Positions 34,264 through 46,000 of a DNA stretch of 64,000 bases are shown in pieces; within the stretch, counting starts at the first letter, position 1, and each line of letters opens with the position of its first letter. The stretch comes from Ulota crispa. Its lineage: Eukaryota; Streptophyta; Bryopsida; Orthotrichales; Orthotrichaceae. Under the pieces are notes generated by a model. It worked only from the letters and a program-made list of their open reading frames with translations, made no database searches and was not told the DNA's origin. The position numbers and the translations under genes are program-made. The DNA lies in assembly GCA_963920765.1 (NCBI GenBank), contig OY987245.1, positions 4,170,727-4,234,726 of the forward strand. Direction: 5' to 3'.

Positions 34264-34353
34264 TTACTAAACCTCAACTTGGAATTAATGATTTTGACAC
34301 CTTGTTTCTGGGTCAAGGTAAAGTAGCTCTACAAATAAAGGTAAAAGGTATGA

Positions 34354-35201
34354 GGGCATCTCCACCGGTGGCTCAAATACGCTCAAAGTGGATGAATAGT
34401 GTTGAGGCCTCTCTCAAAACCCTCTCAAGACATTTTATCTTATCGTGTTTAGCAAGGGCCCTTCAAGACACTATTTATCACTATTCATCCTAAGTTTAGT
34501 GAAATTTATCCTCTACTTTCCTTGATAAGTAATCAAATGATTATTTATGGGGTGCGTTAACCTCTAAAGGCCCAAGGGCCCTTTTGGGGGACAAATGGAA
34601 TTTTGGGCATGTACCTATGGCTAAACTACTTTGCGTGATATTTTGAAACTTTTATTGAAGGTGTGGAATTCAAAAATCTACGTGGGAATGTAATTTTTTC
34701 TTCATTTTGACATTTATTAAAGAAGTTAAAACGAAACCACACCTACCCGCAAACTAAAACCTCTCATAACTTTCATCTCATCTATCAAAATTGAATGATT
34801 CAAAGCTCTCCACGTCTATATAAGTCTAAAGAACCTATTTCAAATTTTTATTTGAAAAAAATGCAATTTTTAAAGAAGATTTTGGGCTGCCCAGAGTCCC
34901 TTGTTTTTCAATTATTAATTTTTAACTTCTTCAATAAATGTCAGAATGAAGAACATATTACATTCCCACGTAGATCTTTGAATTCCACACCTTGAATAAA
35001 AGTTTCAAAAAATCATGCAAAGTAGTTTAGCCATAGGTACATGCCCGAAATTCCATTTGTCCCCCGAAGGGACAATGGGCCTTTAGGGGTTAAAGTGCCA
35101 GGTTAGCTTTTTGAAGAGTATGGGTGGAGATCAAGGAGCTTAAGGCCACTTCAGAAATAACTGAGAACCTTTTGAACGTGCTAGGACCGGTGAAGATGCT
35201 C
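34354..35201. mobile_element. Tourist-like MITE interrupted by a P2 element
   Basis: Left end GGGCATCTCCACCGGTGG, right end ACCGGTGAAGATGCTC followed by TAA; same ends as 17319-17766. The left flank is TGA rather than TAA. The P2 element 34561-35089 sits inside, so this copy is the older of the two. Confidence 0.65.
34561..35089. mobile_element. Palindromic P2 TTAA element (529 bp)
   Basis: Left end CCTCTAAAGGCCCAAGGGCC, right end CAATGGGCCTTTAGGGG, flanked by TTAA (34557-34560, 35090-35093). Both arms carry the ATGTACCTATGGCTAAAC block facing inward. Confidence 0.84.
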
Positions 35202-35874
35202 TAAGTAAGGTAGTATGCTCTTAAACCTGTCACTTTAAGGATTGGTGCCTTTCATGGGCTTTTCAAGACAAGAAGATTTTTGTCTAATTTCAGAAAAAGA
35301 GAAATTGATGCCAAATGTAACACAATTTTCTTCATGTTTTTTGAAGCATTATTGAATTGCCAACAAATTTTTAAAGCTTTTAGTGGTAGGCACCCAATTT
35401 TGTGACCCAGAAGTTTCCCAAAATTTGTTCAATTGCAAATTGTAAAGAGATGAGGGGAAATTAAGGAATATGATTGGATCTTGCAAATTACAATAAAATA
35501 CACCTTTTCTTCAATGGCTAAACAGGTCCATTCAAGAACCACTCCATGTGCATTCTTAAGCTAATTATAGGAACGCTTTTGAAGAGAGGGTTGCGATTCA
35601 AGCATACTAGCTTACTCCCCTAATTTGGAATTGACCATTTTCATTCCTTTTGGTGTTCTTGGACTACACCGGGATCTTTGAATCCAAAAGCAAATTTTAT
35701 CTCCCAATGGTATAAACTTAGACTCCTACAAATTTTAGAATGTGAAACAACAAACCACCTTAGCTCCACCGAGAGCCCCACAAGCTCACAAAACCCAATC
35801 ATTTGGGCAAGGACAATTAGGGAATCATAGTATATCTAGTGTTGCACTTCAAACTTGACACTTTAAGTCTTTAA

Positions 35875-35954
35875 CCCCTAAAGCCCCAAGCCCTTTTTTT
35901 TTGGTGTGGAAGTCACTAAAAACTGCCATTTTTGGGGGAATGAGTTAAAAAGTA

Positions 35955-35989
<35 letters not shown>

Positions 35990-36825
35990 AAAATTCAACC
36001 ATAGGATCTTGCTCTAGACTATGGTAGGTACTTGTGGGGAAAAAACCAACTCATTTTAGATGTAGAGGAGTGAGATATTGACATCTGAAGTGGGAAAAAA
36101 GAGTTTTCTTCCGTATTGCCCAAAAAATTTAGAAGCCTTTGACCACTCTTAGAGTAAAAAAATTACTCTACATACTCAAAGTTGAAGTTTATTTTCTCCA
36201 TGTAGAAAACCAAGTTAGGTATATGTTGGAGAACTTATAAATCAATTGGAAGTGTACAACATACTTCAATAAATCTTTGAATGCCAAAAGGTTTTGAAAT
36301 TTGCAAATACATGAGGCAAAATTGGAGGCTTTATGTAAAATTCAAAAAGTCAAACACTTTGATCAAAATGGTGAAAATCAAGGAATTTTAACCTACTACA
36401 ATTTGAGAAAAAAAAGAATAAAAAACACTCAAATTGCTCAAAAATTAAAGCGCCAAATTTTACAAGGGGCAAAGGGAATGGAGGTTTGGGAGTTTCCCCA
36501 AGATGGGGCACCTTCCACTCCACTCTCCTTTGTCTAAGTGTCCACACATTGTGTCCACAAGGGCTGAGTTAGACCTTCTTTGGAGTCAACACCCACTTAC
36601 AAAGAAGAGGCCACTTGCCCAAATTGCCCCTTCTTGCCTAGTTTAAAAAAATTCTTGATAACTTCTTCATTAAATGTTGAAATGAAGAAAAAATTAAATG
36701 CTTGTGTAGGTTTTAGAATTCCCCACCTTCAACTAAAGTTTCAAAAAAACATGCAAACTAGTTTAGCTATAGGTACGTGCCCAAAATCCATTTGTCCCTT
36801 AAGGGGACAATTGGGCCTTTGGGGG
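35875..36825. mobile_element. TTAA-flanked MITE, subfamily P1
   Basis: Left end CCCCTAAAGCCCCAAGCCC, right end TTGGGCCTTTGGGGG, flanked by TTAA (35871-35874, 36826-36829). It contains the 41-bp poly-T run. The right third is unlike other P1 copies between about 36270 and 36640, so it may be a composite. Confidence 0.82.
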
Positions 36826-37021
36826 TTAAGAGATTACATTTTTTTTGAATAGCCCTCAAAAATCTTGTTCTCCACCTTTACTCTTCATACGCATCTCAGA
36901 GATAGTCATTTGACCATTCACCAAGGAGAGTACTATAGAAAAAAGCTCACTAAACACGAGAAACAAGAGTAGCAACGTTTCTTCTAGATGAACTCTTGCC
37001 GGTGTGGTGGAGATGCTCTTA

Positions 37022-37354
37022 GGGGCAGTTCACACTATGTCCCACGTCCCAAGTCCCACTGAAATCTAATGAAATCTGAGAATCCAATTGGCGGAGAGGC
37101 AAAAGATGGGACTTTGCATTTCAAATTATGCCTCAAGTCCCACATCCCACTTGCTTACATGGCGCCTACATGGCAGCACTTTCCCAAGTTTTGGCGCCAA
37201 AAAAAGTGGGACTTCACTCCAAGATTGAGTCAAGCATTTTGGTAGACCCATCTTTTAGCCCAAGTCCCATCTTTTCTTGCCCACATAGATAGGATTTTGC
37301 ACTCACATAGGACTTTGTCACATGAACGCGGTGGGACATAGTCTGCACCGCCCC
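37022..37354. mobile_element. Tourist-like MITE (333 bp, TTA duplication)
   Basis: Left end GGGGCAGTTCACACTATG, right end CATAGTCTGCACCGCCCC, flanked by TTA (37019-37021, 37355-37357). Sub-terminal repeats of GTCCCA(C/T) lie on both arms. Length, ends and TTA fit PIF/Harbinger-type MITEs. Confidence 0.78.
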
Positions 37355-37359
37355 TTAGT

Positions 37360-38118
37360 TTCCTAATTTCTCATATTTGGGTCGGTACCTCATCCAAACC
37401 ATTTATGTGTCATTCAAAAATATTCAAAAAATTCAAAAAAATTCAGTTGGGTACAATTGAACTCCTCTAAATTGATATGGTTGGGATCCCAAAAACTAAA
37501 TTACTTTAAATAAGTTATTAGTTGATTACCTTGAGGTTAGTGCCCGGATACCACCAAGAAGTATTATTATTATTGAATGAATTATTTTGGTTTATGACTG
37601 ACGTATGGTCTGACATTAAAATTTGTGTTATACATTAGTTTGCAAAGCATATTAGCTTACAGGAGTTCTACTGTAGTAAGTAAACCTGGGCACTCCCCGT
37701 TCATTGGTGCAGAGTGCAGTGCAGGGGCACCACACAGTGACGCAGTGATCCAATCGAGTGAATCGACTAAACTGAAGAGAGTAGTGGTGGAGGGAGAGAC
37801 GTGGTCCAGTCATGCCAGGGCCTGGTTCTCCGGGGGAGCCAGTGCGAGGACCACTAATTAATGAGTAAGCAGTCTAAGTTAAGATTAATCAGGGGATGCG
37901 GGGAAGGCGGGAGTTTCGTGAGCGGCAGCGGAGACCTCGCCTGCCTTGGTCTGCATGTTTATCGATCACGTTCTTGCGGGAGACCCGGTTCTAACTCTTT
38001 GCTGATTCATTTACTGCTGCCCTGCACTTGCCCCTCGTGTTCTCTGCAAGGAAGCCACCAATGCTGAGCCTAGACTCTAGAGTGCCATTTGCAGTTTTAC
38101 TGTCAAGAATTGCCATGT
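37360..38118. other. Unassigned stretch, partly low-repeat
   Basis: 37640-38090 is GC-richer and looks single-copy within the window. Two consecutive short plus-strand frames abut at 37861 but resemble no protein I know. Confidence 0.35.
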
Positions 38119-38119
38119 T

Positions 38120-39246
38120 CATAACATTGTTAACCCTTTGGAGATCACCGAACCATATTTTGGTTCAGCAGGGTGGTTTTTGACCTATAGAGTAAAATTG
38201 CTCAACAATTTGGAAACAGTTCTTGAAGAACACTTGTGGTCACAAGAATTTTATATCCAACCAAAAAAATAACAATAAAATTGGGTATATGAGTTGATAA
38301 ATAATGGTATTTATACGGCATGGTCTCAAAATACGTATCCATATTTGGTCAAAGATGGATCAAAGCAACAACACAATACATCAAACATCCAAAAAGAATG
38401 CCACATTTCAATGGTGCGGTCTTAAAAAATTCAAATTGCTTAAGAAATATGCTTGTATTGTTTCTCTATACGGTAGTAGTACAATTGTAGTATTTGAAAA
38501 TCTACTAAAATTGTGCTATCATTTCATCTTTAAAATTGTGCTATCATTTCATGTTTAAAATTTGTCATCTTACGTTTGAGGCCAATTCTTGATTGTTTTC
38601 ACCAATTGGATTTTCCATAGCATTTATCAAATTTCTTGTAAACCTGTTTTAGGATAGCAAATAAAGTGGGTTTTTTATCCTTTTTGTCCACTTAGCTACA
38701 CCTTGAGATTGATATTTTATCCATTTTGTGTGAAACCAATCTTATTGGAAAGGTGGGAAAGCTTACTTTCTAGGGATATAAGGCTCTTCTCAAGCAAAGC
38801 TTGTATGAAGCAATAAGATCCAAAACCACACAAGCATGAAAACTAGATATTTTCCACTTGTAGCTCACTTTATCATTATAATATTTCACCTCCCACGGTA
38901 GATCTCGTTGAAATTTTGATGGTTTATAGTAAAGAATGTGTTCTTTCCATTTGTACGGTTGGATTATGCAAACAAAGTCCACATTTGATTTGACTACACA
39001 TTTCTATTTACTACCCTTGTTTCTGGTGGATTTTGTGAAAATGTGTGTGGTCTTTAAAGGGTTAACCTTCACTAGGGGGGCCTTTTGCTCCTCACAATAT
39101 GAGGATCCCCAGTGAATGCCATCTGTTAGCTCTAGTCCTCACCAATTAGCTTTGAGGATTTATAACTATATTCTCCCCCCATGTATATAGGGGGGAATAT
39201 CCCTCCACGGTTGGGGAAAGGAATAAAACCGGGTGAACAATGATAT
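38120..39246. mobile_element. MITE H, copy interrupted by a TTAA element
   Basis: Left piece CATAACATTG with TTAA at 38130-38133; right piece from 39062 reads TTAACCTTCACTAGGGGGG and continues through the GAGGATCCCCAGTGAATGCC and CATGTATATAGGGGGGAAT blocks to GTGAACAATGATATG. Removing 38134-39061 and one TTAA gives the arrangement of 10072-10266. Confidence 0.83.
38134..39061. mobile_element. TTAA-specific element inserted in MITE H (928 bp)
   Basis: Ends CCCTTTGGAGATCACC and, at the right, GTGGTCTTTAAAGGG; TTAA on each side (38130-38133, 39062-39065). The host sequence exists uninterrupted with a single TTAA at 10072-10266 and 28130-28308. The interior is not shared with P1-P6 and no transposase is visible. 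Confidence 0.85.
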
Positions 39247-39676
39247 GGTCTGATTACAATTAGCTCTTTCTTTTTTAGTTTCACCTTCAAATTTCAAACT
39301 TTAGCAAAATTTTGAACCCTCTAAGAAGCTCTTAACTTTTGACCCTCTTAACATTTATTGAACCTAGGTTGGGTACATTAGAAGCATGTGTGAAGTGTCT
39401 CTAGAGTGTATGATTTTTCAACTGTAACCCACAAAAATCATGTATATAAAATGGTAATCTCTTCCTTACATGAAGGATTTTAACCATATGTACAATCCAA
39501 AACAATACAAAAGGCATTGCACTCGTAAAATATGTAAATATACTCACTAGTCCTTATTCAAGTACTTCATTCATTTATGCAAATAGAGTAAAATAGAATT
39601 TGTGATTCTATTTGTATAGCTAGACCCATTGTCCAATTGGAATGCCATAACAATAAAACTCTCATGATTACATTAA

Positions 39677-40402
39677 CCCCTAAATCCTTGAGTGTCCCCT
39701 CGGGGGACAAATGAGATTTTGGGCAGGTACCTATGACTAAACTACTTTGTGTGATTTTTTGAAACTTTTATGGAAGATGGGGAATTCAAAGATCTGTGTG
39801 CACATCTAATTTGTTTTTCATTCTGACATTTTTTGAAGAAGTAAAAAATGAATTTCTGAATTTTTTGGAGATGGGGCAGTCTGGGCAGCCCAAAAAATAT
39901 TTTAAAATTTACATTTTTTTAAAATAAAAATCTGAAATTGGTTCTTTGAGTTTATATATACATGGGAAGCTTTGAATCACTCATTTCCAGTAAATGAAAT
40001 GAAAGTTATGAGGACTTTCAGTTAACTAGTAGATATGGCTCCATATCTACCAGTTAACTGAAAGTCCTCATAACTTTCATTTCATTTACCGGAAATGAGT
40101 GATTCAAAGCTTCCCATGTATATATAAACTCAAAGAACCAATTTCAGATTTTTATTTTAAAAAAATGTAAATTTTAAAATATTTTTTGGGCTGCCCAGAC
40201 TGCCCCATCTCCAAAAAATTCAGAAATTCATTTTTTACTTCTTCAAAAAATGTCAAAATGAAAAACAAATTAGATGTGCACACAGATCTTTGAATTCCCC
40301 ATCTTCCATAAAAGTTTCAAAAAATCACACAAAGTAGTTTAGTCATAAGTACCTGCCCAAAATCTCATTTGTCCCTCGAGGGGACACTCAGGGATTTAGG
40401 GG
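39677..40402. mobile_element. Near-perfect palindromic P2 element (726 bp)
   Basis: Left end CCCCTAAATCCTTGAGTG, right end CACTCAGGGATTTAGGGG, flanked by TTAA (39673-39676, 40403-40406). The arms, about 340 bp each, match almost base for base and meet at a short centre near 40030-40045 (AGATATGGCTCCATATCT). This is the longest and cleanest hairpin in the window. Confidence 0.9.
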
Positions 40403-40409
40403 TTAAACT

Positions 40410-41930
40410 CAAAGGGAGGGCAAAAATAAGAGATAATTGGTTTGTTTGTTACAATCAATACATATCTTGGGATCTTTTTTGAGACTTTAGGGGGGGGGAG
40501 AGGGGCTCTTGGAGTGCTCAAATTTTTATGTGGTAAGGTAGCAACATCCATAAGCGTTGTGTCCCCATGGCCGTCACCTAACAATGGCAGGGGCCAATCA
40601 ATAAAAAAACAAATGGTTGTGAGTGACTAAGTGATGGTTGTGGGTGACTAGCATGAGGTTTTGAGTACCCATCTCACTATTTAAGAACCAATCAGCCTTA
40701 TTTTTAGCATCTTTTACACATGGTTCCTACAATTTCAGTGATTGTGGACTTTGAAAAAATCTTTGTGAACAAATACTTGCAGTTGGAACCTTGAAATTGA
40801 TGCTAATATTTTTGGTTTCCACTTCCTAACTTATAGTATTTTTTTCAAAGTTAGTCAATTGTTTTAGCTACTCCAAAACCCTTATTTCCACCCTTATGGG
40901 TGCGCCTACCTTACATAGTGTTAGAAGGGGTAGTTTGAGAGGCTCAAGATAGAAATGCAATAGAAAGCATTTGGCATGGTAGCTAGACTCAATCTATGTT
41001 ATAGTACTTTTCATCCATTTTAGTAAATGTAAGATTGAATCAATGATTTCTTCAATGTAGCTATGAACTTATTCATTTCTTTCTCTCTTACATGCCATTT
41101 AAAATGTATCAACAAACCAACAAACTAAATTAAAAATAAGAAATGTTTATGCAAAACATCTTCAATGCAAAATGTACTTTGTCAAGTACATAAAGAGGGA
41201 ATTAAAAGTTGTAATTGGTCACAAATTGAATATCTTTTTCCAACTATACCAAAATTGATGTAAAGTGCATGGTTGGGGATGGGTGCTAATACCTTAGAGC
41301 ATTTGTAATGTACAAAACATAATCATCCAACATTACTTATTCATGTAGCTCTTCATAATCCTAAGAATCTACAATGGCCAACAAAGTTCTTTTCATTAGG
41401 CCAAACAAATCTTTCAACAAACTTTAGTCAATGCCACCATTGCAATTGCACCAAATGAGATACAAAAGCAATGTAGAACATAGTTTTTCAAATGTAGATC
41501 ATAAACTTGTCAAAGTTTTTTATATATTTTGCTTTTCCTACCATGAAGAAATGAGACCAACTCTAAGTTCAATTGCTCTCTTCAAAGTACAAAAGTATCC
41601 CCAATCATTAAACATTATTGGAACATAACAAATAAGTATTCACTAAGGCCATCACAAAATGGAATCACAACAAATTATCCATTATAGGGTTGTTGAAGAA
41701 AACCACAATTTCATTGAGTATACCCTTTACCTTCATGACGTCATTGTTCCTTACTATACATATCTAATTTAGAACTACCCAATCCCATTTGCTTTAGGAT
41801 AACCTAAAACTACCGCAACAAATGTCTACAATTTTACATGTGGGGTAATATGGTCATAAACCTAATCCACCTAGTCTTGAGATGACTCACAATTGTATTT
41901 AGAGATTGCTTTTAGACCATCTTATGGTTT
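40410..41930. other. Unassigned AT-rich stretch
   Basis: No gene, paired ends or RNA recognised over 1.5 kb. Short open frames look random. Confidence 0.45.
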
Positions 41931-41937
41931 CACTTAA

Positions 41938-42161
41938 CCCCTAAAGGGCCCTTGGGCTCTAGAGCTACGGTACCAAATACAATTGCAACCAATATACAGA
42001 AGTTTGAATTAGTTGGAATTCAAGTGTTACAACCATACATATTGAAAGGTTGTATGATGGTGGGTGCATAATTTTTTTTGGAAAGCCCTCAAAGCAACTC
42101 AAACATGTATGTACATACGACCATACATACGGCCGCAAAGGGCTTTCAAGCCGTTCAAGGG
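41938..42161. mobile_element. Short TTAA-flanked MITE (224 bp)
   Basis: Left end CCCCTAAAGGGCCCTTGGGC, right end AAGCCGTTCAAGGG, flanked by TTAA (41934-41937, 42162-42165). The internal GTATGTACATACGACCATAC patch is partly palindromic. Nearest TTAA element to the HUB gene. Confidence 0.75.
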
Positions 42162-42529
42162 TTAAATTGTATAGAAAAGTTACGATAATTCCTCAAAAAC
42201 AAAAACAAAAACAATTGAGAATTTAGGATTTACTTGTCTACAAGTGGGAAATAACCTTCAAATACAACTCTGACTTTACTAATGCACAAAATAACCTATA
42301 AGTACAATTCCAACTGTCTTAATGCACAGGTTGGGGTTGGTAAATTTTACCCTACACCGCACAAAATGAGAGTCCAAAACTGAAATCATGCAAGCTTTAC
42401 AATTAGACCAAGCAACTTGCAGTTACATGAGATTGAACTCACAATTTGCTTCAGTGAAAACGTTCTACGTAAGTCGAGATCAACTGCAGGCCTGGAATTC
42501 AGTGGACTGAGCATATGTTAATAGAGTCT

Positions 42530-43063
42530 AATTAACTATTTTATTACTGAACCAAATGGATCGATGAGGTTGGGCCAGAGAACAAACGTGAAACACAAAA
42601 ATGATTGCAGAAATTTGAGTACATATCAGTAATCCTAATGAAAATAGTATGAAAATTTCCAGAATCTAACTCGTCAATCTCTAACCCATCTACATGAAAG
42701 ACTTCAACACGGATCAAAAGCAAAAAAAGCAAGCCTGCAAAAGAAGGGATAAACAAGAACTTTGAACTCACCAGTCCAAAGTTCTAAGAAGAGGTACGAA
42801 AGTTAAACCAGAAAACTGGTAAAACGGAGTCATCTCTATGACACAACTTTACATGCCTGTTGAAATCAAGCAAAACCTTCAACTTGAGATAGGCCCAGTG
42901 ATAAATTCATGTGTTCTTCCACATTCAATCTAATTGCACAGCTTATATAGACAAAGCTGTCTGGGAACGTGAGAATCGATCATAGAACCCACCTTTGAAG
43001 TAGAAAGCCAGAAAGACAAGAAAAAAAGGGATCAGACCATATCACTCAAGTGATAGCGTCTTG
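42530..43063 (-). other. Probable 3' untranslated region of the HUB gene
   Basis: The stop codon is at 43066-43064. The first strong AATAAA on the minus strand is at 42545-42540, which would give a 3' UTR of about 520 nt. An intron in this part cannot be excluded. Confidence 0.4.
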
Positions 43064-46000
43064 CTAAATGTAGACATTTCGAACATCACTTTGACCAAAT
43101 GGAACCCCACAACCAGGACATTTTCGATGTCTGATCTCCAAGTTCCTCTGAATACAAGGACCACAGAATAAATGAAAGCATTTCGTGATGACGACCTGCA
43201 ACCATGACGGGTGACATTCAGATTAGCTTTAACCACAACTTAAAAACAAACTTATAGTGGGAAGTGTGTTGAGAACTATTTCAACCCCTAGGCGGCCACA
43301 TGGTCAAAAGTAGCCAGTTCCATATTTATAGTAGTAAAAATGTATCATTTGGAAAGCTTCAAAGAAGGTAACAACATGCACCAACAGAAATCATACCTTA
43401 CATTTTAGAGCAGTAATTGACAAATAGTGTCCAAAAAGGACTTCCTAATTTTAGCAGATATTTAGGGATTAGACTTCTGGTGCATGGAACCAAAAGCGTC
43501 AACAGCAATATCTATAGATATTGGACGTATCAATGAAGGTCGTGTCATACAGAAATGCAAAGAAAGAGAGATTCTTACTTCTTTTGGACGGTCGTGACAG
43601 ACGCTACACTTCAGAATAGACTTGTATTCTTTTATTTCCTCCTGAAGCCGTTCCACAATAGGACCCCCGTCATGATGTGATCGTAGCCGCGTCAACTTAC
43701 TATTCAATGCCTCCAGCTCATCCTGAACCCTTCGTTTTTCAAATCTGAGCCACAGGAAATAAACCGCTTAGAAGCTATCTCTTATGAGAGAGTTATTGGA
43801 CAAGACATGACTTAAAAAATAGACCAAGTACTAATGACGACTACATCACGATTCCTTTCGTCCAGCCAGCTATAAGAGGTTTGCACAGGTGGCATAAAAG
43901 TGGCAAAGGCGTATAAGATCAAACGTACGCAAAAAAGCGCCGAGAAAGTTATACCAGAGGACGGCAACACGATAATACTACCTATTCCAATGCGTAAATA
44001 TAGAGCTCCATATGAGACGATAATCAACCCCACACGCCAGGACTCACCTTTCTTTGTCCAACTGCTGTTGAGCGTCAGCAAGTTTGTGACCACGGTCTTC
44101 AATCCTTCTACTTGCAGCTTCCAGAGCTGTCTTTGTGGAGTGGAGCTCTTTCTCAGTCTCCGCTGTCTTTCGTTTCAAAGTCTCCAAGGCTAATGTATGT
44201 TGTCTGCTATCGTCCATGACCTTGCCAATTTGCTCAATGTACGATCTAGCCTGCACGATTTATCCACTCACCGCAATAAGCAGGTGTAATAGGTGTGCTT
44301 CCGGGTTCTTAATATTTCGACACAAATTTGGTGACCATCCATATATTTCCCTGCCCACAAAGAAGATCCGCGTAACCTATACAAGAGCAGACACAATAAA
44401 ATATCATACCTGATCTTCTAATCGGCTAACACGCTGCTTGTGGTGGTCAGCAGTAGCGTTAGCATGTTGCACACGACTAGCCAGAACTTGCTTTTCTGCC
44501 TGAAGAGAGGCTTGCAGCTGTTTAGCCTTCAGACTCTCTGCCACCAACTGAAAGATAACATAAAAACAAAACGTACACTTAGATAATGTTCATTTCAAAC
44601 TAAAACAAGCGTAGTAACAATATAATGCTTCCCTTAGCTCAATCTTGTGACCCCCACACCCTTAGCGATGGCTATGGACAGGAATATAACCTGATAATTG
44701 AAAAATGACATACTACAACCCCACACCAAGCATTCTCCTTGCTATCTGGACCCCGCAGCAGATATAAATTGAATGTTCCAGATCATGAAATCCCCAAAAT
44801 ACCTGAGTATTGTAATCGTCCCGTTCAGTGATTTGATGAAGTAAGCGTGAATTTTGTGTTTGCATTTCCTCGTAGGCTTGACCGATAGTCTGCTTAGCCA
44901 AACAATACACGGAAATAAGTCTCGGTATAAAACATTTAAAATAACCCAAATCCAGCATAATAATCAATCACGAGTAGAACTTTCGAGATTTCAAAGTAGA
45001 TAGAGAAAACAAGAAAAACGAACTAACGCCAATCAACCTCAATTTCAGTGATATATGCGTCCCCTTCTTCACTCTTAGACTTCAATGACTCCCTAAGTTC
45101 CATCGCCACCCTGCAGGAAAGAATTTTCATTAACGATAAAAAAAAAAAGAATGCAGGCACTTGCCCCTATTTGACAAAGACCATCTTATCATGCAAATGC
45201 AGGAAGTTTAAGATACGTGACAAATTCCAGCTGATCCAGACATCAACGACATATTAAATGTCTTGAGGCTCCGTCCACTGCCCTCGTGGCATAAGCTTCG
45301 CTGTTACGAGCGGCTTTAACCAGAGAAGAAGCAGTGGGAAGGACGACATTAAGAGCACTATTAATGGGGTAAAAATTAATTTAATCGATATAAAATTAAA
45401 ATTGTAAATTCCTATTTTTTCAAGTGATTAAATCATTATGATAACCGAAAGATAGAGATAAACCTTTCCGAATCGTCCAGCCTATGCCGATGGTCAGCAA
45501 TCTCCGCTTCAGCGGCTGCAAGCCTTTGTTGGCATGCAGCCTCAGCCTCATTAGCAGCTTTCACCCGAAGCTCTAAGCTGTGCTCGTCCAGAGCTCTCTT
45601 AAAGCGCTCTACTTGTACCAATGTTCTACAATGATCTTGCTGCAAATCCATCATACTCCTGCACATCCACCTCAAGAATTAATCAAATGGCAATAATTCC
45701 TACATTCATTGGAACAGGTATCTGAAAATTAAAGATTGAACTAAAGAAGTGAGAGAGAAGGATAAAGCCAACAAGGACACAACAGGATCCAACATCACAG
45801 AGGTTTCATCATAAAAGAGTCCTCTCATACCTTGGATCAGTTGACTCCCTCTCGTACATTTCCAGTATCAACTGCAACTCTTGATCACTTTGTCGTAAAC
45901 TTTCCACCTGCATCAGAGTAAAATTTAGAGAAAATGGAGTAATACCAAGATAACTGAACAAATCTTCATTTCTTCGATCTGATCAAGTACCAATGCTACT

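Noticed and set aside
43283-43320. CAACCCCTAGGCGGCCAC in the last HUB intron, resembling a TTAA-element end
   Set aside because: There is no TTAA next to it and no matching right end within the intron or nearby.
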